The notes under the pieces: model-generated
The model's input: the letters and a program-made list of their open reading frames with translations, nothing else
Databases searched by the model: none
Told to the model about the DNA's origin: nothing
Part shown: positions 23,168 to 36,149 of the stretch, piece after piece
Layout: each line of letters starts with the position of its first letter
How positions within the stretch are numbered: position 1 is the first letter of the stretch
Assembly: GCA_933207985.1 (NCBI GenBank)
Contig: OW240916.1
Span: 84,729,132 to 84,793,131, forward strand
Length of the DNA stretch: 64,000 nt
Source: Pelobates cultripes
Taxonomy: Eukaryota > Chordata > Amphibia > Anura > Pelobatidae
Reading direction: 5' to 3'
Made by a program: the position numbers and the translations under genes

Positions 23168-23799
23168 TTAAGTGTACACTCCAGACCCCTAAAGCAAGAG
23201 TGTGTTCTCTCCTTTAATTTAGCAAAAAGCACCGATTTCAGTAGTAACTGGCACTTTTATAAAGGAACCTAGTTACAACCTCCTGGCTTTCAATGAGACA
23301 GTCAGTCCTGTTACTTCCTGGTTTGGTTAGCTCAATGGAGCTAAACTCAAGAGGCAGCAATTGCTCAGAGCACCTGCCTTGCAAAGATTTCCCATTGAGC
23401 TGCACTGGGAATTCTGTGATTGGACAGCCACAGAAAGTCTGGGCTGGTATAGTAGGGGAAGGGCTAATGCTTTGACAACTTACCTGGGGTCTGTCAGGAG
23501 CCAGTCACCTCCTCCAAGAAAGCCAGAAACTCTCTACATTTTGAGTTAAGCCTAGCAGTGTATGACTTTGCTCATTGGCTGAGAGCAATCAGCTGACTTT
23601 CTCAGTCAATGAGCTGGCCCTGCACTGTCCAGGAGAACTAATTAAAGCTCTGTGTAGGAGTTCCTGTCTTTCATAAGTTAAAGTGAATGGTGCTGGCGAA
23701 CCCCAGGTAAGTTGTTAAACTGTTAGAAATGGTTTTACTACTTACATTGGGTGACTCAATGTGCACATAGTGGTTATGGTGTTTGTAGTATTCTTTTAA
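23168..23799. mobile_element. probable TTAA-class element
   Basis: Bounded by TTAA at 23168-23171 and 23796-23799. The inner ends gtgtacactccagacccc and, inverted, aagaatactacaaacaccat are alignable only loosely. The interior contains ctcattggctgagagcaatcagctg-type palindromic segments typical of these frog elements (similar to 24068-24100). Assignment is tentative. Confidence 0.45.
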
Positions 23800-24672
23800 A
23801 GTAATCCTCGATTACAAAAAGCAAACTCAACAGTGTAGTTGATATAGCCCCAAAGATATATGCATGCAATTTATTTTGTATGTTTTCTTTGAAATATTGG
23901 CTTGCAGTAGGTACAGCCAGGTACTGGAAGCTTTCCCTAGCACAGATTTTCTGTAGTTTTCTAATCTCGACTCAATGAGCTGTATTATGAACTCTCAGTT
24001 AGTTTATGTACCTTACTTAGAGAAGCTTCCATTAGGTCCACTGAGCTAAGCCCTGCCATGCACGGTTGGCTCATTGGCTGAGAGTGTCAGCTGAGTGCTC
24101 TCAGCCAAAGAGTGGGACCCAGCACCACTGGACTTAGCTCAGTGCAGGAGCTTTCTGGATGCAGAGAATGTATATTCTGGGCACTTGACAGCCTCCTGGA
24201 AAGTTTCAAGCTGTTCTTAAACAGTTTGACTACCAGCAGATCATTCCTGGCACCATAAACTCAAAAGTGGGATTTCCAAAGCACCTATAGTTTTGGCCAC
24301 ACTGATAATGCAGAAACTACTTTTCTGCTTTATTGAGCATGAATCTGTCCATCTGGATGGCAGTGATAGGCTGAGAATGCTTTTAGTATAATTTCCAGAT
24401 TATTAGTGTAGCTAAACAGCGGGCATGTTTTATGTGTCAGGGAGTGGATTCGTTTTTTTGTACTGCTCCAAAAAGTGTGCCAACCCTCCCCCCCACATAA
24501 ATTTATAGAACAATAATCACTACAATGTCCCACTGAGTCACCAATGAGTGTCCCATTTACAATTATTTTTAATAAAATACATATATAGACTGTTCTTCTT
24601 ACTAGATATAAACCACAGATCACACATTTAATACAAACTAGAGAACATCTAGGGCATATGAAGGAGGGTGTT
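23800..24672. other. spacer, no gene recognised
   Basis: 24060-24120 carries the ggctcattggctgagagtgt motif seen in TTAA elements, so a decayed copy is likely. No coding evidence. Confidence 0.4.
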
Positions 24673-24676
24673 TTAA

Positions 24677-24748
24677 CCCCTTAAGGACACATGACATGTG
24701 TGACATGTCATGATTCCCTTTTATTCCAGAAGTTTGGTCCTTAAGGGG
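24677..24748 (+). mobile_element. 72-bp TTAA mini-palindrome
   Basis: TTAA at 24673-24676 and 24749-24752. By eye every base matches 59580-59651. Ends are CCCCTTAAGGAC / GTCCTTAAGGGG, and an internal palindromic block reads catgacatgtgtgacatgtc. Too short to encode anything. Confidence 0.92.
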
Positions 24749-24752
24749 TTAA

Positions 24753-25999
24753 AGGTCTTAAACAGAGATTGTAGTTACCCCTAAAAACAGGAATGAAGAA
24801 GAGTTCAGTTAACATGAAAAACATAAAGGGTGACATCACTAGATCTGGACAGCATAGAAGATTATTCTCCCAAGAGAGATGCAATGTTGGCCATCACAGA
24901 TCTCCGCAATAATTCTTTCTCACATTCACAACAGTGGAGAGACTGAGAATGACATGTATCAATGCCTGCTCGCAAGCAGGAAAACAATTTATCACTATTG
25001 AGAGGTGTTTGTCAAACTGGAAACAAATATATTTCATGAAATCGTATGTTCTCACTTTTCTGATGTGTGTACCAGTCAGCCAGTGAAATATTAAATTGAA
25101 AAGCCCTACTTGACTGCTGTATTTAGATGTTTTGCTAGACTTTACTAACTCTGGTTGCATCTTTAAAACTAGTGACATACTGAATCCTAAATTATAAGCA
25201 GGATTATCTTCTCACGTGATTCTGTTGACATTAGTTTCTTTGTCATTGTAAAGCACTGTAGAACATATTTGTAATTTACAAATTATGATGAAAATAATAA
25301 TAAAAATGACAACGTAGAAGGTAAAAAAGTATAAAAGCTATCCATCCGTCCAACCAACCATCCGTCCCTCCGTCCGTCCTTCTGTCTATTACTCTACCTA
25401 CTTTTCTTTCCCAACATATCAGAATATCTTCAGTACAAAAAAAAAGCGGGTTGTCAATCCCTTTTCGGAGTGCTTTATCTCTAGCTACAGACATTATTGT
25501 GGCCAAGTTACTCAAAACAGGAGCAATTCTCGGTCACAGTACCTAAAAATGTGAAACATTGGAAGATATTTATCAACGTATTCTAAAAAGTGACAGTTAC
25601 TCTTCATCGTTATTTTGATCGTAATTATTAAAGTGATCTAAAAAAAAGCAAGTTGCCTTTCCAGTAAATTCTACCAGTTTTTGCAGAAATTTTCATTTGA
25701 CCACCAAATTTTTAGTGGTGGATACATTTTGCAATTTTTCTATTGAAAAAAGGTGGATGAAAAAATTCATAAATCCATTGTGTCGGTGAAATATGGCGCA
25801 TATTCATAAATGAAAGTCAGGACCCAGAAATAGTAGCAAATGAAAGGATCTGACAGATTTAATCAATAGTTCCAAGAATTTGCTTAAAATCAAATGGAAA
25901 AGTCTTGTGACACTTTGATAAATCTCCCCTATTATGCTGGTTGTCATGGTGATTAATCCTTACTTTTTCAGAATAGCAAGTGTTTTCCTATTATAAACA
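24753..25999. other. spacer with (TCCG)n
   Basis: 25335-25385 is a degenerate (tccgtccn)n tract. 25245-25310 loosely resembles an L2 3' tail. No gene recognised. Confidence 0.4.
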
Positions 26000-27165
26000 T
26001 AGGCGTGCTCTGGAACACCCCAACAAGCAGACCAGCCCTGCGCTCTATTTATGTATTTTAATATGGTGCTGATCGATTTGATTATGTGTATTATTTACGG
26101 TTGAAGGCGGCACAAAGTGATAGAGCTACACACATCACATGGCTGCGGCCTACTGCTGGTGGTATGGTGCAGAATTATAGGAATGCGCTGTGTCTGCCTG
26201 CTCTGCATCACCCAGTGGACTACCAGGGATTAGGATTTCCCCTCTCTAGTCTAAGGTAAGGTGACTCTAACACCCATGCTACAGCCCCTAAACCCCCAAT
26301 ACAGCACTATCCCCTCTGCTACAGACCCTTAAAACACCCATCTCCCACTGCAGCCCCTGTCCCCCCCACTGCAACCCAGACAGTTCCATTGCAACCCTTG
26401 CATTCCTCCCAGCAGCCCCCAACCCTCCACTTCTGCCGCTATCCCCCTCTACAGCCCTTAATACCCCAACCCTCCACTGGAGCTCTTAAGCGCTCGTCTA
26501 CAACCACTAATCCCCCTATCCCCAACTGCAGTCACTGCCCCACCATTGCCAGCCCATATTGCCACACTGAAGCTCCTGTACCATCACTGCAGTTACTATC
26601 TCCCCCACCAGTACAGCCCCTAACCTCCCTTTGCAGCATCTAACCCCCACAACAGCTCCCATCCCCCCTGCTACAATTCCTATACCCCCTCCCACTGCAA
26701 TCCTTGCACCCTCCCACCTCCCCCCCACCCCGCAGCCCATAACCACCCACTATAACCCATAGGGGTTGTAGTTGGGGAATAGGAGCAGCCCCCAACCCAT
26801 GCAGCAGCCCTTATTCTCACGTTTCTACTCATCCCATCACACCTATGAGGCCACTAATACCACTGCCTCTTCCCCTTTCACTCCTCGCATGCCTTCCACT
26901 CTCTCCCCTCTCCACTCTCTCTCCATATCACTCCTCCCATCTCTGCAACCCATCCCTTCCACTCCATCCTCATATCACTCCACACCCATCCCTCCTATTA
27001 CTGCCCCCCCTCCCCCGGCCATCTCTCTCTTTCATTCCTCCCCATCCCTTCCTCTCAATCCCATCCTCCTATCACTCCCACCCATCCCTTCCTCTCACCC
27101 CATCCTCCCCTCCCTCCTCTATCCCTCTCATCCCATCATCCTACCACTCCAAACCTATCCCTCTC
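26000..27165. repeat. C-rich degenerate repeat block, hAT-like head
   Basis: ataggcgtgctctgg at about 26001 resembles a hAT-like terminus, and cagtggactaccagggat (26213) with a donor-like ctaaggtaagg (26251) repeats the layout of the 5269 and 52629 elements. It then runs into C-rich repeats (ctacagccccta; tcccatcctcctatcactcc). No right terminus or duplication found. Proline/serine-rich frames are artefacts. Confidence 0.4.
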
Positions 27166-27173
27166 TCTTTTTT

Positions 27174-27914
27174 AGTCATTCTTTATTTTCTGTAGAGCAA
27201 GCAAAAGCATATGAGCTAGATACGCCACAACAGCAATATCAAGCTTAGTAAGAACAGGCACTATATCATGACATATAGAACATCAGCACAATTTTGTGTA
27301 GTAATAACAGACTCGAGACAGCACAGCGTTCAGACTACATACTCACTAACATTATAAAACACATTCAATGTAAGCAGGCATTGTCAGGCTAGAAAATACT
27401 GGCTAGTCATGTTTGTCTGGATAGTAAACTGGCACATAGTTATGGGTACAAGGTATGATTCAACGCTGACACGATATACAATACAGGATAAGTATGCAGC
27501 GTAGGCACGACGAAGAGTACTCAGTAGCATGAAATATGCATGTGCAAGCTTAGTAGTTTTCCACTGGAACTGCAATCAGGGCCAATGAGTCACAGTGAGC
27601 AGAAAAGTAAATTAAGTGTTAAAGTAAATAAAATAATATAAAATAAAAATAAAGGACAACAGGTCAACATAATCTAAATAAAGCATCATAAAATGGTGGC
27701 ATCTTAGATCTCTTGGATCTATCTCGTTATGGATAGGCAATCCGGTTCTAACGATCGCAGCTTCATCCAATTCCCATAGTTGGTAAGCGTAGAAAATGAT
27801 TAGAGAGTCCACCAGGAAGATTGCTGGGACGGTGTTGAGGTAAGTCATCCCTCAGCCCTGGGCTTGATCATAGGCCTCCATACCACTGATGTGGTGGTAT
27901 AAAGAAACTAAGTA
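27174..27914 (-). mobile_element. L1-derived element, copy C (5' truncated)
   Basis: Minus-strand 3' end shares ctgttgtggcgtatc...aaaataaagaatga with copies A, B and E, followed by poly(A) (poly(T) at 27168-27173). Flanked by imperfect duplications atccctctctcttttt / accctctctctctttta, differing by one CT unit. No ORF1 or ORF2 motifs. Confidence 0.6.
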
Positions 27915-28154
27915 CCCTCTCTCTCTTTTAATCCTATCACACCCAAGCATCTCTCCTTCCCTCTTCCAATTGCAACTAGCCATCCCTCCATCGCTCCCAT
28001 ACTCCTATAATTTCCATCACATCCCTCCATCTCTCCCCATCCTGTGACCACTCCTACCCTCTGCAATCTGCTATCCCTTCAACGCATCCCTTCTTCTCTA
28101 GAACCTCCTCAAACTCCCAACCATTCCTTCCATCCCACTCCTATCACTCCTACA

Positions 28155-29499
28155 CCTAACTTTCTCTCCCAATTCTTATCATTACCATTCCAGTTTTTCC
28201 ACTCACTAACAGCACACTCATCTGCCCACACAGTGCTCACAGCTACGCACACACATAACACACAGCAATACTATTCACTCACACACATCATTCACAGGTA
28301 CCTATCACATATTACTCTCCTATACTCGCACAGCCTCAGCCATAGATATCACACACAGACACAACACTTACAGCCATTTTACACCTACACAAAACAAAGT
28401 AACCTCTTGCACACAGACTTCTAAAAAATATTCCAGAATGCTCACTCTAATGAAATGTACTGGGTACACCTATGATTATAAATATACATTATGTTAATGA
28501 AAAGAATGTGTGAATATCGGCTTCATCTACCACCTTCCTTAGTTACTGTGCTAACTTCGATTTGTGTCCTGTCTGTTTTTCTCTTGGTTTTTTTTCTAAC
28601 TTTTTCCTAACTTTCTCTCCCAATTCTTATCATTACCATTCCAGTTTTTCCACTCACTAACAGCACACTCATCTGCCCACACAGTGCTCACAGCTACGCA
28701 CACACATAACACACAGCAATACTATTCACTCACACACATCATTCACAGGTACCTATCACATATCACTCTCCTATACTCGCACAGCCTCAGCCATAGATAT
28801 CACACACAGACACAACACTTACAGCCATTTTACACCTACACAAAACAAAGTAACCTCTTGCACACAGACTTCTAAAAAATATTCCAGAATGCACACTCTA
28901 ATGAAATGTACTGGGTACACCTATGATTATAAATATACATTATGTTAATGAAAAGAATGTGTGAATATCGGCTTCATCTACCACCTTCCTTAGTTACTGT
29001 GCTAACTTCGATTTGTGTCCTGTCTGTTTTTCTCTTGGTTTTTTTTCTAACTTTTTCCTAACTTTCTCTCCCAATTCTTATCATTACCATTCCAGTTTTT
29101 CCACTCACTAACAGCACACTCATCTGCCCACACAGTGCTCACAGCTACGCACACACATAACACACAGCAATACTATTCACTCACACACATCATTCACAGG
29201 TACCTATCACATATCACTCTCCTATACTCGCACAGCCTCAGCCATAGATATCACACACAGACACAACACTTACAGCCATTTTACACCTACACAAAACAAA
29301 GTAACCTCTTGCACACAGACTTCTAAAAAATATTCCAGAATGCACACTCTAATGAAATGTACTGGGTACACCTATGATTATAAATATACATTATGTTAAT
29401 GAAAAGAATGTGTGAATATCGGCTTCATCTACCACCTTCCTTAGTTACTGTGCTAACTTCGATTTGTGTCCTGTCTGTTTTTCTCTTGTTTTTTTTTCT
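28155..29499 (+). repeat. three tandem 451-bp repeats
   Basis: Copies start at 28155, 28606 and 29057, each with cctaactttctctcccaatt, at an exact 451-bp spacing; the third stops short. They are nearly identical (seen differences: tattactctcc versus tatcactctcc; gctcactct versus gcacactct). Repeated His/Thr/Ser/Tyr-rich frames come from the CA-rich half of the unit. Flanking C-rich sequence continues on the left. Confidence 0.95.
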
Positions 29500-31109
29500 C
29501 ATAGTGGATAAGGGCATTTGACAATACCAGCTTGGGAATATAATGCCATGTTTGGGCAACATAGCTTACTATGAAATGTCTTGTAGGCGCATCGTACTCC
29601 TTAACTGATAGAATTATTATCTAAAATACTCAAAACATGGGCTCCTGGGGGTTTCTATAATTATCCGGGGGCCCGGTGTGTAGCACATAATGTCGACGGT
29701 AATAATTACATGTTAGGACTTATGTATACACCTACACCTTTCTCCACCCCTAGTTTGTGTGATTGATTGTGAAAGATAGTGTAGTGGGGTGTCCCTAGCC
29801 CACGTGCCAAAATATGAAGAGGCAAATGGATGCCCTGTAATCCTGTACCTAAATAAAACAGAACTGCAATAAACCTGAGCATCGAATCTTCTGCCAGAAT
29901 CAACTAACAGAAAATTGATTACATATTTTGCACAGAACACTTTGATAAATCTCACCATTGTCTCTCCTCTACCTTCCCTTCCTCTGTGGGATTCCCACTT
30001 CCACTGCTTATATGGATAGATATATACATATATCTATTGAAGTTTCAAGCAAATGTTACATTTATAAAGTGCTATTAAAGGAAAAATTTAGCTGTGATTT
30101 TTTCTCTTTGATCCAAAACGTTCACTAGGCTGGAGGGTTGACATTTTTTTTCCCCAAACTGAATTTTTTGTGGGTTTTGTGGGTTTTAGATATGATAATA
30201 ATTGCTTTGTGGCTTTAGGTTATTCTTATAGTCTTTATTATTTCCATCACATTTGTCTCTACCTCTTATCCTCTCCTCGGGTTTGTAAATTATGGATGTG
30301 TGAGTGGTAATTTTCTAGCATTAAGAATATGGGCTGATATGCATCATGGATAAAGGCATTTTTCTACAAAAACGGTTTCATTCTTCATGTTTGTTAATGA
30401 ACCATACTGCTTCTGCCTGTAGCCTGATAAGTGTCAGCATCTAGCCTTGTGATTTCCCAGGTGAAATTCTAGAGTTGGGTTTCTAGCACTGAACTGCTCA
30501 GTAACATGTAGGAAGACAATTTAGAATTGTGTCTGACTTCCTAATGTTTTATTCTTTTAATCAAGATTTATCCTCCGTGTTCCCTATAAAACAGTGTCAA
30601 GGGAGCAGAGTTGTCTCCGCTGCAACTCAGCAAATGGATTATGTGTCTTAAAATATATAAGGCATAAAAGTGGTATTTTTCAGGGATAAGAAATACGAGA
30701 CAGAGATAGCCAAGCTTTGCTCTCCAGTTAATTTTGGACTACATCTACCATAATTCTCTGCTAGTTTAAGATGATCAGATTCTTTTTACCTTCTCTATGA
30801 CCCTGGGGGATTCTGGGTTCTGGTACATTGCACAATTTATTTAAACTGCGCTGTATTAAAACTCTTTGACTGGAATATAATGAAATGCGAACACAGCATG
30901 CCAGTATAAGCTAAGTACTGTCTATCCACCCAGTTATGTATTTTGTTCTAGGACTCGGATGGCATATTAAGTGTGGGATTTTGTCCCCCTGATTGTCTGT
31001 ATCTTGATCGCAGGTTAGATATGTCCAGTCACCTCTGATTAGAAATGTCAGAATTAGCCTAACAAGGCAAAAACGTAAAAAGAACAGCAAAGCTTGCTGT
31101 AGTTGTTAT
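29500..31109. other. spacer, no gene recognised
   Basis: AT-rich. 29640-29700 contains gggggcccggtgtgtagcac, which may be a decayed right end of the element starting near 26000. Nothing else supported. Confidence 0.4.
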
Positions 31110-31985
31110 AGTGCCCAGAGTTTCATAGTTACATAGAAATTTAGTTGAAAAAAGATGGAAGTCCACCAAATTCAACATATAAAACTCATTCCAAAGAAGG
31201 CAGTTTCCCCCCACCCCCCCATTAAGGGATTTCCAATTTTCCACAAAAAAATAAAAACATTTTTTTGACTCTATAATGGCAATCCGATTTCTCCTTGGAT
31301 TAACAACCTGTTTACATACATATTAACTATATCCTTAAATATTCTGTTTTTGCAAAAAAAACATCCAGACCTTTACTTAAAAATTATCTATAGATTCTGA
31401 TAAGACAACCTCTTTCAATACCGCATGTTCAAAGTGCTTACAGTAAAGAACCATTTCCTCTGCTGTAAATGAAATGCATTTCTCCCAGTCTCTATGGGTG
31501 ACCTCTTATCTGTTGTATATATTTGTACTGACCTTGTATATATTTGTATAGTGTGATCATGTCCACTCTTAGATGCATTATTTCTAAAGAAAACAAATGC
31601 AATTTTTCTAGCCTTTCTATACAGTGCAGGAAAAAATATTTGATCCCCTGCTGATTTTGAATGTTTGTCCACTAACAAAGAAATGATCAGTCTATAATTT
31701 TAATTGTTTTAAGGTTTATTTTAACAGTGAGAGACAGAATAAAAAAAAAATCCAGAAAAACGCATGTCAAAAGTGATAAATTGATTTACATGTTAATGAG
31801 TGAAATAAGTAGCTCTGTACTTTTTCTAGTTCTCCAATATCTTTTTTTTTTACAAGGTTGTGCCCAAAATTGCAGCACATTCAAAGTGGGATCTTGCTAA
31901 TGGTTTATAAAGAGGCAAAGTTAGATTTTGATCACATGAATAATTATCCTTGTTTATACATGACAGCACCTTACTACATGCCTCC
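31110..31985 (-). mobile_element. old frog interspersed repeat, LINE-like
   Basis: cataggttacataga-type start (catagttacatagaaattta at 31127), then segments I recognise from abundant amphibian repeats: aagtccaccaaattcaac, tctatgggtgacctcttatc, and ttacaaggttgtgcccaaaa. Likely the reverse strand of a 5'-truncated LINE. Strongly decayed and split by the Tc1-type fragment at 31620-31808. Confidence 0.5.
31620..31808 (+). mobile_element. Tc1/mariner-type element end
   Basis: TACAGTGCAGGAAAAAATAT at 31621, tttgatcccctgctgatttt, then ccactaacaaagaaatgatc and agtgagagacagaataa, a sequence I recognise as the left end of a widespread Tc1-like transposon of fish and frogs. It ends gagtgaaataagta next to resumed host repeat, with TA at both junctions. 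Transposase is absent. Confidence 0.75.
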
Positions 31986-32928
31986 CAAATGTCTCAATTT
32001 AGTGTGAAAGTCCTGATTTTGGCAGGACAATTCCATCTTTCGGGTCCTGTACTGTCATTCCGCCTTGGTACCCTGGTGTCCCGCTTTTGGGCAGAGCCAG
32101 TGACACAATTCCGTCACTTGGTTGCCCCTTTACTACCTTCCCATCGGCGTCCCGATTCTGAGACTGCCGATTTTGGGAATTATGTTACTAGTCTTTGCAA
32201 TGACAGACTGGCCCTGGCACGATCTTCCCCGATTTTAAGAAGTAAAACCATTTTTGATCAGCTGATGCTGTGAGCCACTAAGCTAAACCCCTTATTTAGT
32301 GGAAGCGGGTAGAGGCAATTGGTGGACCCCAGGTAAGAACTCCTAGGCAACCTCCTAGGTAGGATCTACACTATGGTTCCTTAAGGTTCAGATAAAAAGT
32401 CTCTAATAAGACAGAGGGGGGTATTTTTCTAAACCCCTACAGACTTATTAACCCTTAAAAGAGCTTCCACCTAATGATTATCGGAGTGATGCAAAAATCT
32501 TGCAGTTATTTAAATATGCATAGGGATTTGGGATAGTGTACAAGTAACTTTTTTTTACATGTTCTTATAGGGGCAGCCTAGGATTAGGGCCCATCAAATT
32601 CCATATACATTGTTATCAAAAGTATGAGGGTTAAATATTACTTCTGGTTTTTGAGTGGGAATAAACATTAGTTATATTTAATTTTGCAAGGAAAATAAAG
32701 TTTATTTTTATTTCAAGTGCACAAAGCAGTTGAAATGAAATCTCTTGTTAAATGGACGAAATTCTGAGGTAGTCATAATGCCTAGTGTTTAGGCCCTGGG
32801 GAGATAGCGCAGCTAAGCGGACAAGGGCACATGTAGGAGTGTGGGGATAGATGCATGGGATTGGTTTAAAAAAATTTGTGGGTGGGATTATGTTCTGTGT
32901 AAGTTAGTGTGGGGGAGGTCTTACCTCA
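31986..32928. other. spacer, no gene recognised
   Basis: No recognised element. gtggaccccaggtaagaact at 32323 repeats the gaaccccaggtaag pattern at 23698, probably a fragment of a TTAA-class element. Confidence 0.4.
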
Positions 32929-34300
32929 GTGCCACTTGGGATTCGGGCCAGCAAACAGCTTCCTGTCCTCCTGCTCCTGTTTGCCTGGGCCTGCAGATTT
33001 ACACAGCTTGAGGGATGGAGGTTGAGGCTTTCTGGCTTCCCTCAGAGCTGCTGCAGCATGGAAGGTGGCCAGCGACTCCTAATTCAGGTGCTCTCCTCTC
33101 CTGGATCCTCTCCCCTGGGTGGCTGCCGGTGTGGGTGCTCCCCCCCCCGCGCGGCCTGTCTCCATCTGGGGCCTTCCCTGTGGCCCCTGCACCCCTCTCC
33201 CATGTTGGCTGCCGGTGAGGGTGCTCCCCCCCGCAGCCTGGGCCCCTCTGGGGTCTTCCCTGTGGCCCCTGCTCCTGGGGGCCGGCATTAGGGGGGCACA
33301 GGTTCATTTGATGGTACCCTGCAACCACAAGGGGGTACCCTGTCACTCCTCCCCGGGCCCGGTTGAGGTGGGAGCCTGGGCCCGAGTCATCACCAGGCCT
33401 GCCTGTCTGGGGGCTCCAGACACGCGTCCTGCAACTTTCCTGAGGATCCGCGGCCTTCATTGGCTGCACGCGGAAGCGCGGCCTACCCGGCCTGCAACAA
33501 TGGCCGGGGGCAGTGGTATGCTGGCTGCAGGTTCCCGATGGCGTGCGGCCGCCTGGCGGCCGTTTCTAATCCCCCCGTGGCTCGTGGGACGGCGGGGCTG
33601 TGTGAAGGGTCCCCAACAGTGAGGAAGCCCGGCGGTGCAGCGCGGGTTACTCCGGGACCCCGCCGTTCGTGACCAGGGGGCCCTCTAGTGGTCCGGGAGC
33701 CTCCTCTGCCGGTGAGGTAGGCTCCCTTTCATCTCTCTCCCCTGTCCTCCCCCCCATGTCGCTTCGTTCCATGGGGTCCCCCTGATGTCTGTTGGGGGGG
33801 CCCGGCTTGCTCGGGGAGCCCCCTCTGGCTCCTTCCACTTTCTGCCCCGACCCCCACCTGCTGGGTCCTTCTTCCTCCCCCCCCCCAGTTTATTTTCCCT
33901 CCTTGGTGGGCTCCTTGTTCCTGGAGGGTCCCCCTCTGCCCTCCTCTCCTTCCCCTGCTCTCTCTCTGGGTGGGTCTTGTTCCCCCCCCCTCCGTGTGTC
34001 CCTGTTCTATGTGCCCCTTCCTCTATGTGTCTCCCTACTCTGGCTGTATGGTCCCCTTTTCTATGTGTGTGTGTCCTTCTGGTCACTTACCTCGGCTGCC
34101 TCCTGGTGTTGAGCGTGGGCTCACCTCTGCTCTTCTCACAGATCCTGGCTTCTGTTACTGGCCCTGGAACATGTGTGATGAACACAGTGAACCCTGGTTT
34201 TCATATCTGTTTACTTCACCTTCTGTGCCTGCGGTGCCGCAGTAGGAGCGCCAGGCTTTTCACGGGTAAGTGTTTTTTTTCACTGTTGGTTTCATAATTC
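32929..34300 (+). other. GC-rich block, possible 5' part of the Ngaro-like element
   Basis: Abruptly GC- and CpG-rich, with internal duplication: gccttccctgtggcccctg (33171) recurs as gtcttccctgtggcccctg (33252), together with gctgccggtgagggtgctcc. Overlapping frames on all strands are not conserved-looking. Its position ahead of the RT remnant, on the same strand, suggests leader or gag-like sequence of that retroelement; that is inference. A host CpG island is less likely because no exon follows. Confidence 0.4.
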
Positions 34301-35029
34301 GGTAATAAAAAATAAATAAAAAAAAACATGGAATGAATAAAAAAATAAAAAATAAATTATACATCAATAAATAAAAAGCTAATAAGAATAAAAAAAATAA
34401 TAATAAAATAAATTAATTAATTAAGTTTCCTGCTGCGTCCTGCGCAGCTAATAGCGCGTGTTTCGTGTGGCTCGGGGTGCTGCTGATGCGTGCGTATAGC
34501 CCGCTTGGCTGGCACTTGTAACGAAATACTAGGGAGCAGATTGGGGAAGGTTTTATTGGCGATGGATTCCCTTCTGCCACTGAGGGTCCCCTGGGTGAGG
34601 GATATATATATATATATATAATAATAAAAAATAAAAAAAAGTACTCGGATACACCCCATGACGCACGGGAATTGTGTCCGGGCATCGAAGGTTATGGGTA
34701 GCATTGTCGGGGGAGGGCTCCCTGAGAATGCTTGCGTTGTTCTGCTGTCAGGACACTCTCTGGGATGCGTGTCGTCCCTAGGGTGAGCTGGGTTGGTGGG
34801 GGTACGTCTTGCATCTGGGACCAGATGGTTTCCTTATGTCTCAGCACGGTGCATTTTTGTCATTTTGCGGCGGTGGGGGAACACCCTCCCTTTCATTGGC
34901 CCCCCAGCCAGAGGCTAGGCAGTGGTTGGAAATTCACCGACAGTCATGGTAAGTGGGGTCCTTGTGTCGTTCTAGCACGAGGGCTCGGGTTGCCCATCCC
35001 ATCTCCCACGTTTTCATGCAGGCGATCTG
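34301..35029. other. A/T simple repeats and unassigned GC-rich sequence
   Basis: 34305-34425 is (aaaat/aaataa)n, and 34603-34622 is (TA)n. 34730-35029 is GC-rich and probably belongs to the adjacent retroelement (a decayed RT N-terminal region), but I cannot align it. Confidence 0.4.
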
Positions 35030-36070
35030 TCGGGATAAGGGACATGGGTGCTCTACATGCAGGCCCTCTTCGGTCCATATGAGAATTCCATCGGGTGGTG
35101 CGGGAGCGGCTTACCAAGAAGCTTGATAAGCTTACCTCCCGAACGTTTATGGTGTCTCCTCCCCCCCCCCCCTTGCATGGGGCCCATGGAGGAGCGGGGG
35201 GGCGATTTCACCTGATTCCTTATTTATTCATTTGTCATTCCCTACGAGGCGTTAGGTATGGGGTGTTGTGGCATGATGCAGCAGTCCGAGGGTTAGGGCT
35301 GCGGGGCCCGGGGGCCTTGCTGATGGCGGCAACTGTGGAATCGGCTGCCCGGCGGCTGCCGATGCGCCCGGCAGGTTATTGTTTTCCAGTCTGTATTTTC
35401 TGACCGTCGGTGTTGAGTGGCTATGTGCCTCCACAAGGGTTACTCACATTGTCGCTTCTCTGTGGGGCCATCAGGTTCACACGTCCGCGCTCTGCTGCTG
35501 CGGCGTTTTCTTGGGGTAGTGTTTCGGAGTTCCGTGGCCCAGGATGTAACCGTCGATCGGGATACGGGCTGTAGTTTCCTGGATAGTGGGATTGATTCCA
35601 GGGCGGGGGAATGTCGGTTGCCCCTGACTGGCTTGTGCTGACAGGCCCCGTAGGTCCCTTCCACTGACTTCTGCCTATTTACCGCTGCGGCAGGTCTGGG
35701 GCCATTTTGGGCTCTCCATGGTGTGCTGACTCTTGCCCAGTAAGCTGGCAAGCATCGGGGCTCTTGCAGCCTCTGGCTGTCTTGGAGCTCTTCCCCATTC
35801 CGGGGGCATGGTAGGTGTTGGGTTCCCTACTCATGAGCTGATGGGTAGTTCTTCCGTTGTGACAATCTTGGGGTGGTGCAGGCTGTCTATCATGTGACGA
35901 GGTCCTCCACCCCGGTGGTGCTCTGGTTGCGGCGCCATTTGAGTCTGGGAAGTGTCTGGTTAGCTGGAGGTTATCCCAGGGGTTTCACAATGTAGTGGCC
36001 AATGCTTTATATTCTTCGCTGTGGGACGTACTTCGAGTGGGGGCTCCGCGGGGCCAAATATAGGGCAGTG
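35030..36070 (+). pseudogene. Ngaro/DIRS-like RT and RNase H remnant
   Basis: Three plus frames together carry a recognisable pol order. First VVRERLTKKLDKL (about 35095), an RT N-terminal segment. Then RFHLIPYLFICHSLRG (about 35200), corresponding to the KFRLIHHLSYP block. Next ALLMAATVESAARRLPMRP (about 35315), the block-A-like ALMAKxDxxxAFRLLPVHP. Then the FLDSGIDSRAGECRLP segment (about 35575), the FLGIEIDT..GECRLP block. Finally CDNLGVVQAV (about 35860) and HNVVANAL (about 35978), RNase H. The catalytic YxDD region reads THIVASL, so it is dead. Frameshifts and stops are frequent. A tyrosine recombinase is expected in this group but none is recognisable. Family match is from memory of these proteins. 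Confidence 0.65.
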
Positions 36071-36149
36071 GAGATGTGGTCGCTTGGTCTAGCGGACTGA
36101 TGAAGCTGGTCTGTGTGTCGGTCTTTGAGGCGGAGTGGGACCCGCTACA

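Noticed and set aside
26389..27248. Proline/serine-rich frames of 84-158 residues
   Set aside because: Artefacts of C-rich degenerate repeats; no start context, domain or splice structure.
28044..29326. Repeated 63-residue protein (three copies) as a gene family or CRISPR-like array
   Set aside because: It simply reflects the 451-bp tandem duplication; there is no repeat-spacer pattern and this is a vertebrate genome.
33119..34300. Frames of up to 170 residues in GC-rich DNA as a host gene with CpG-island promoter
   Set aside because: Frames overlap on both strands with low-complexity Pro/Gly/Ser content; the downstream homology is to a retroelement.
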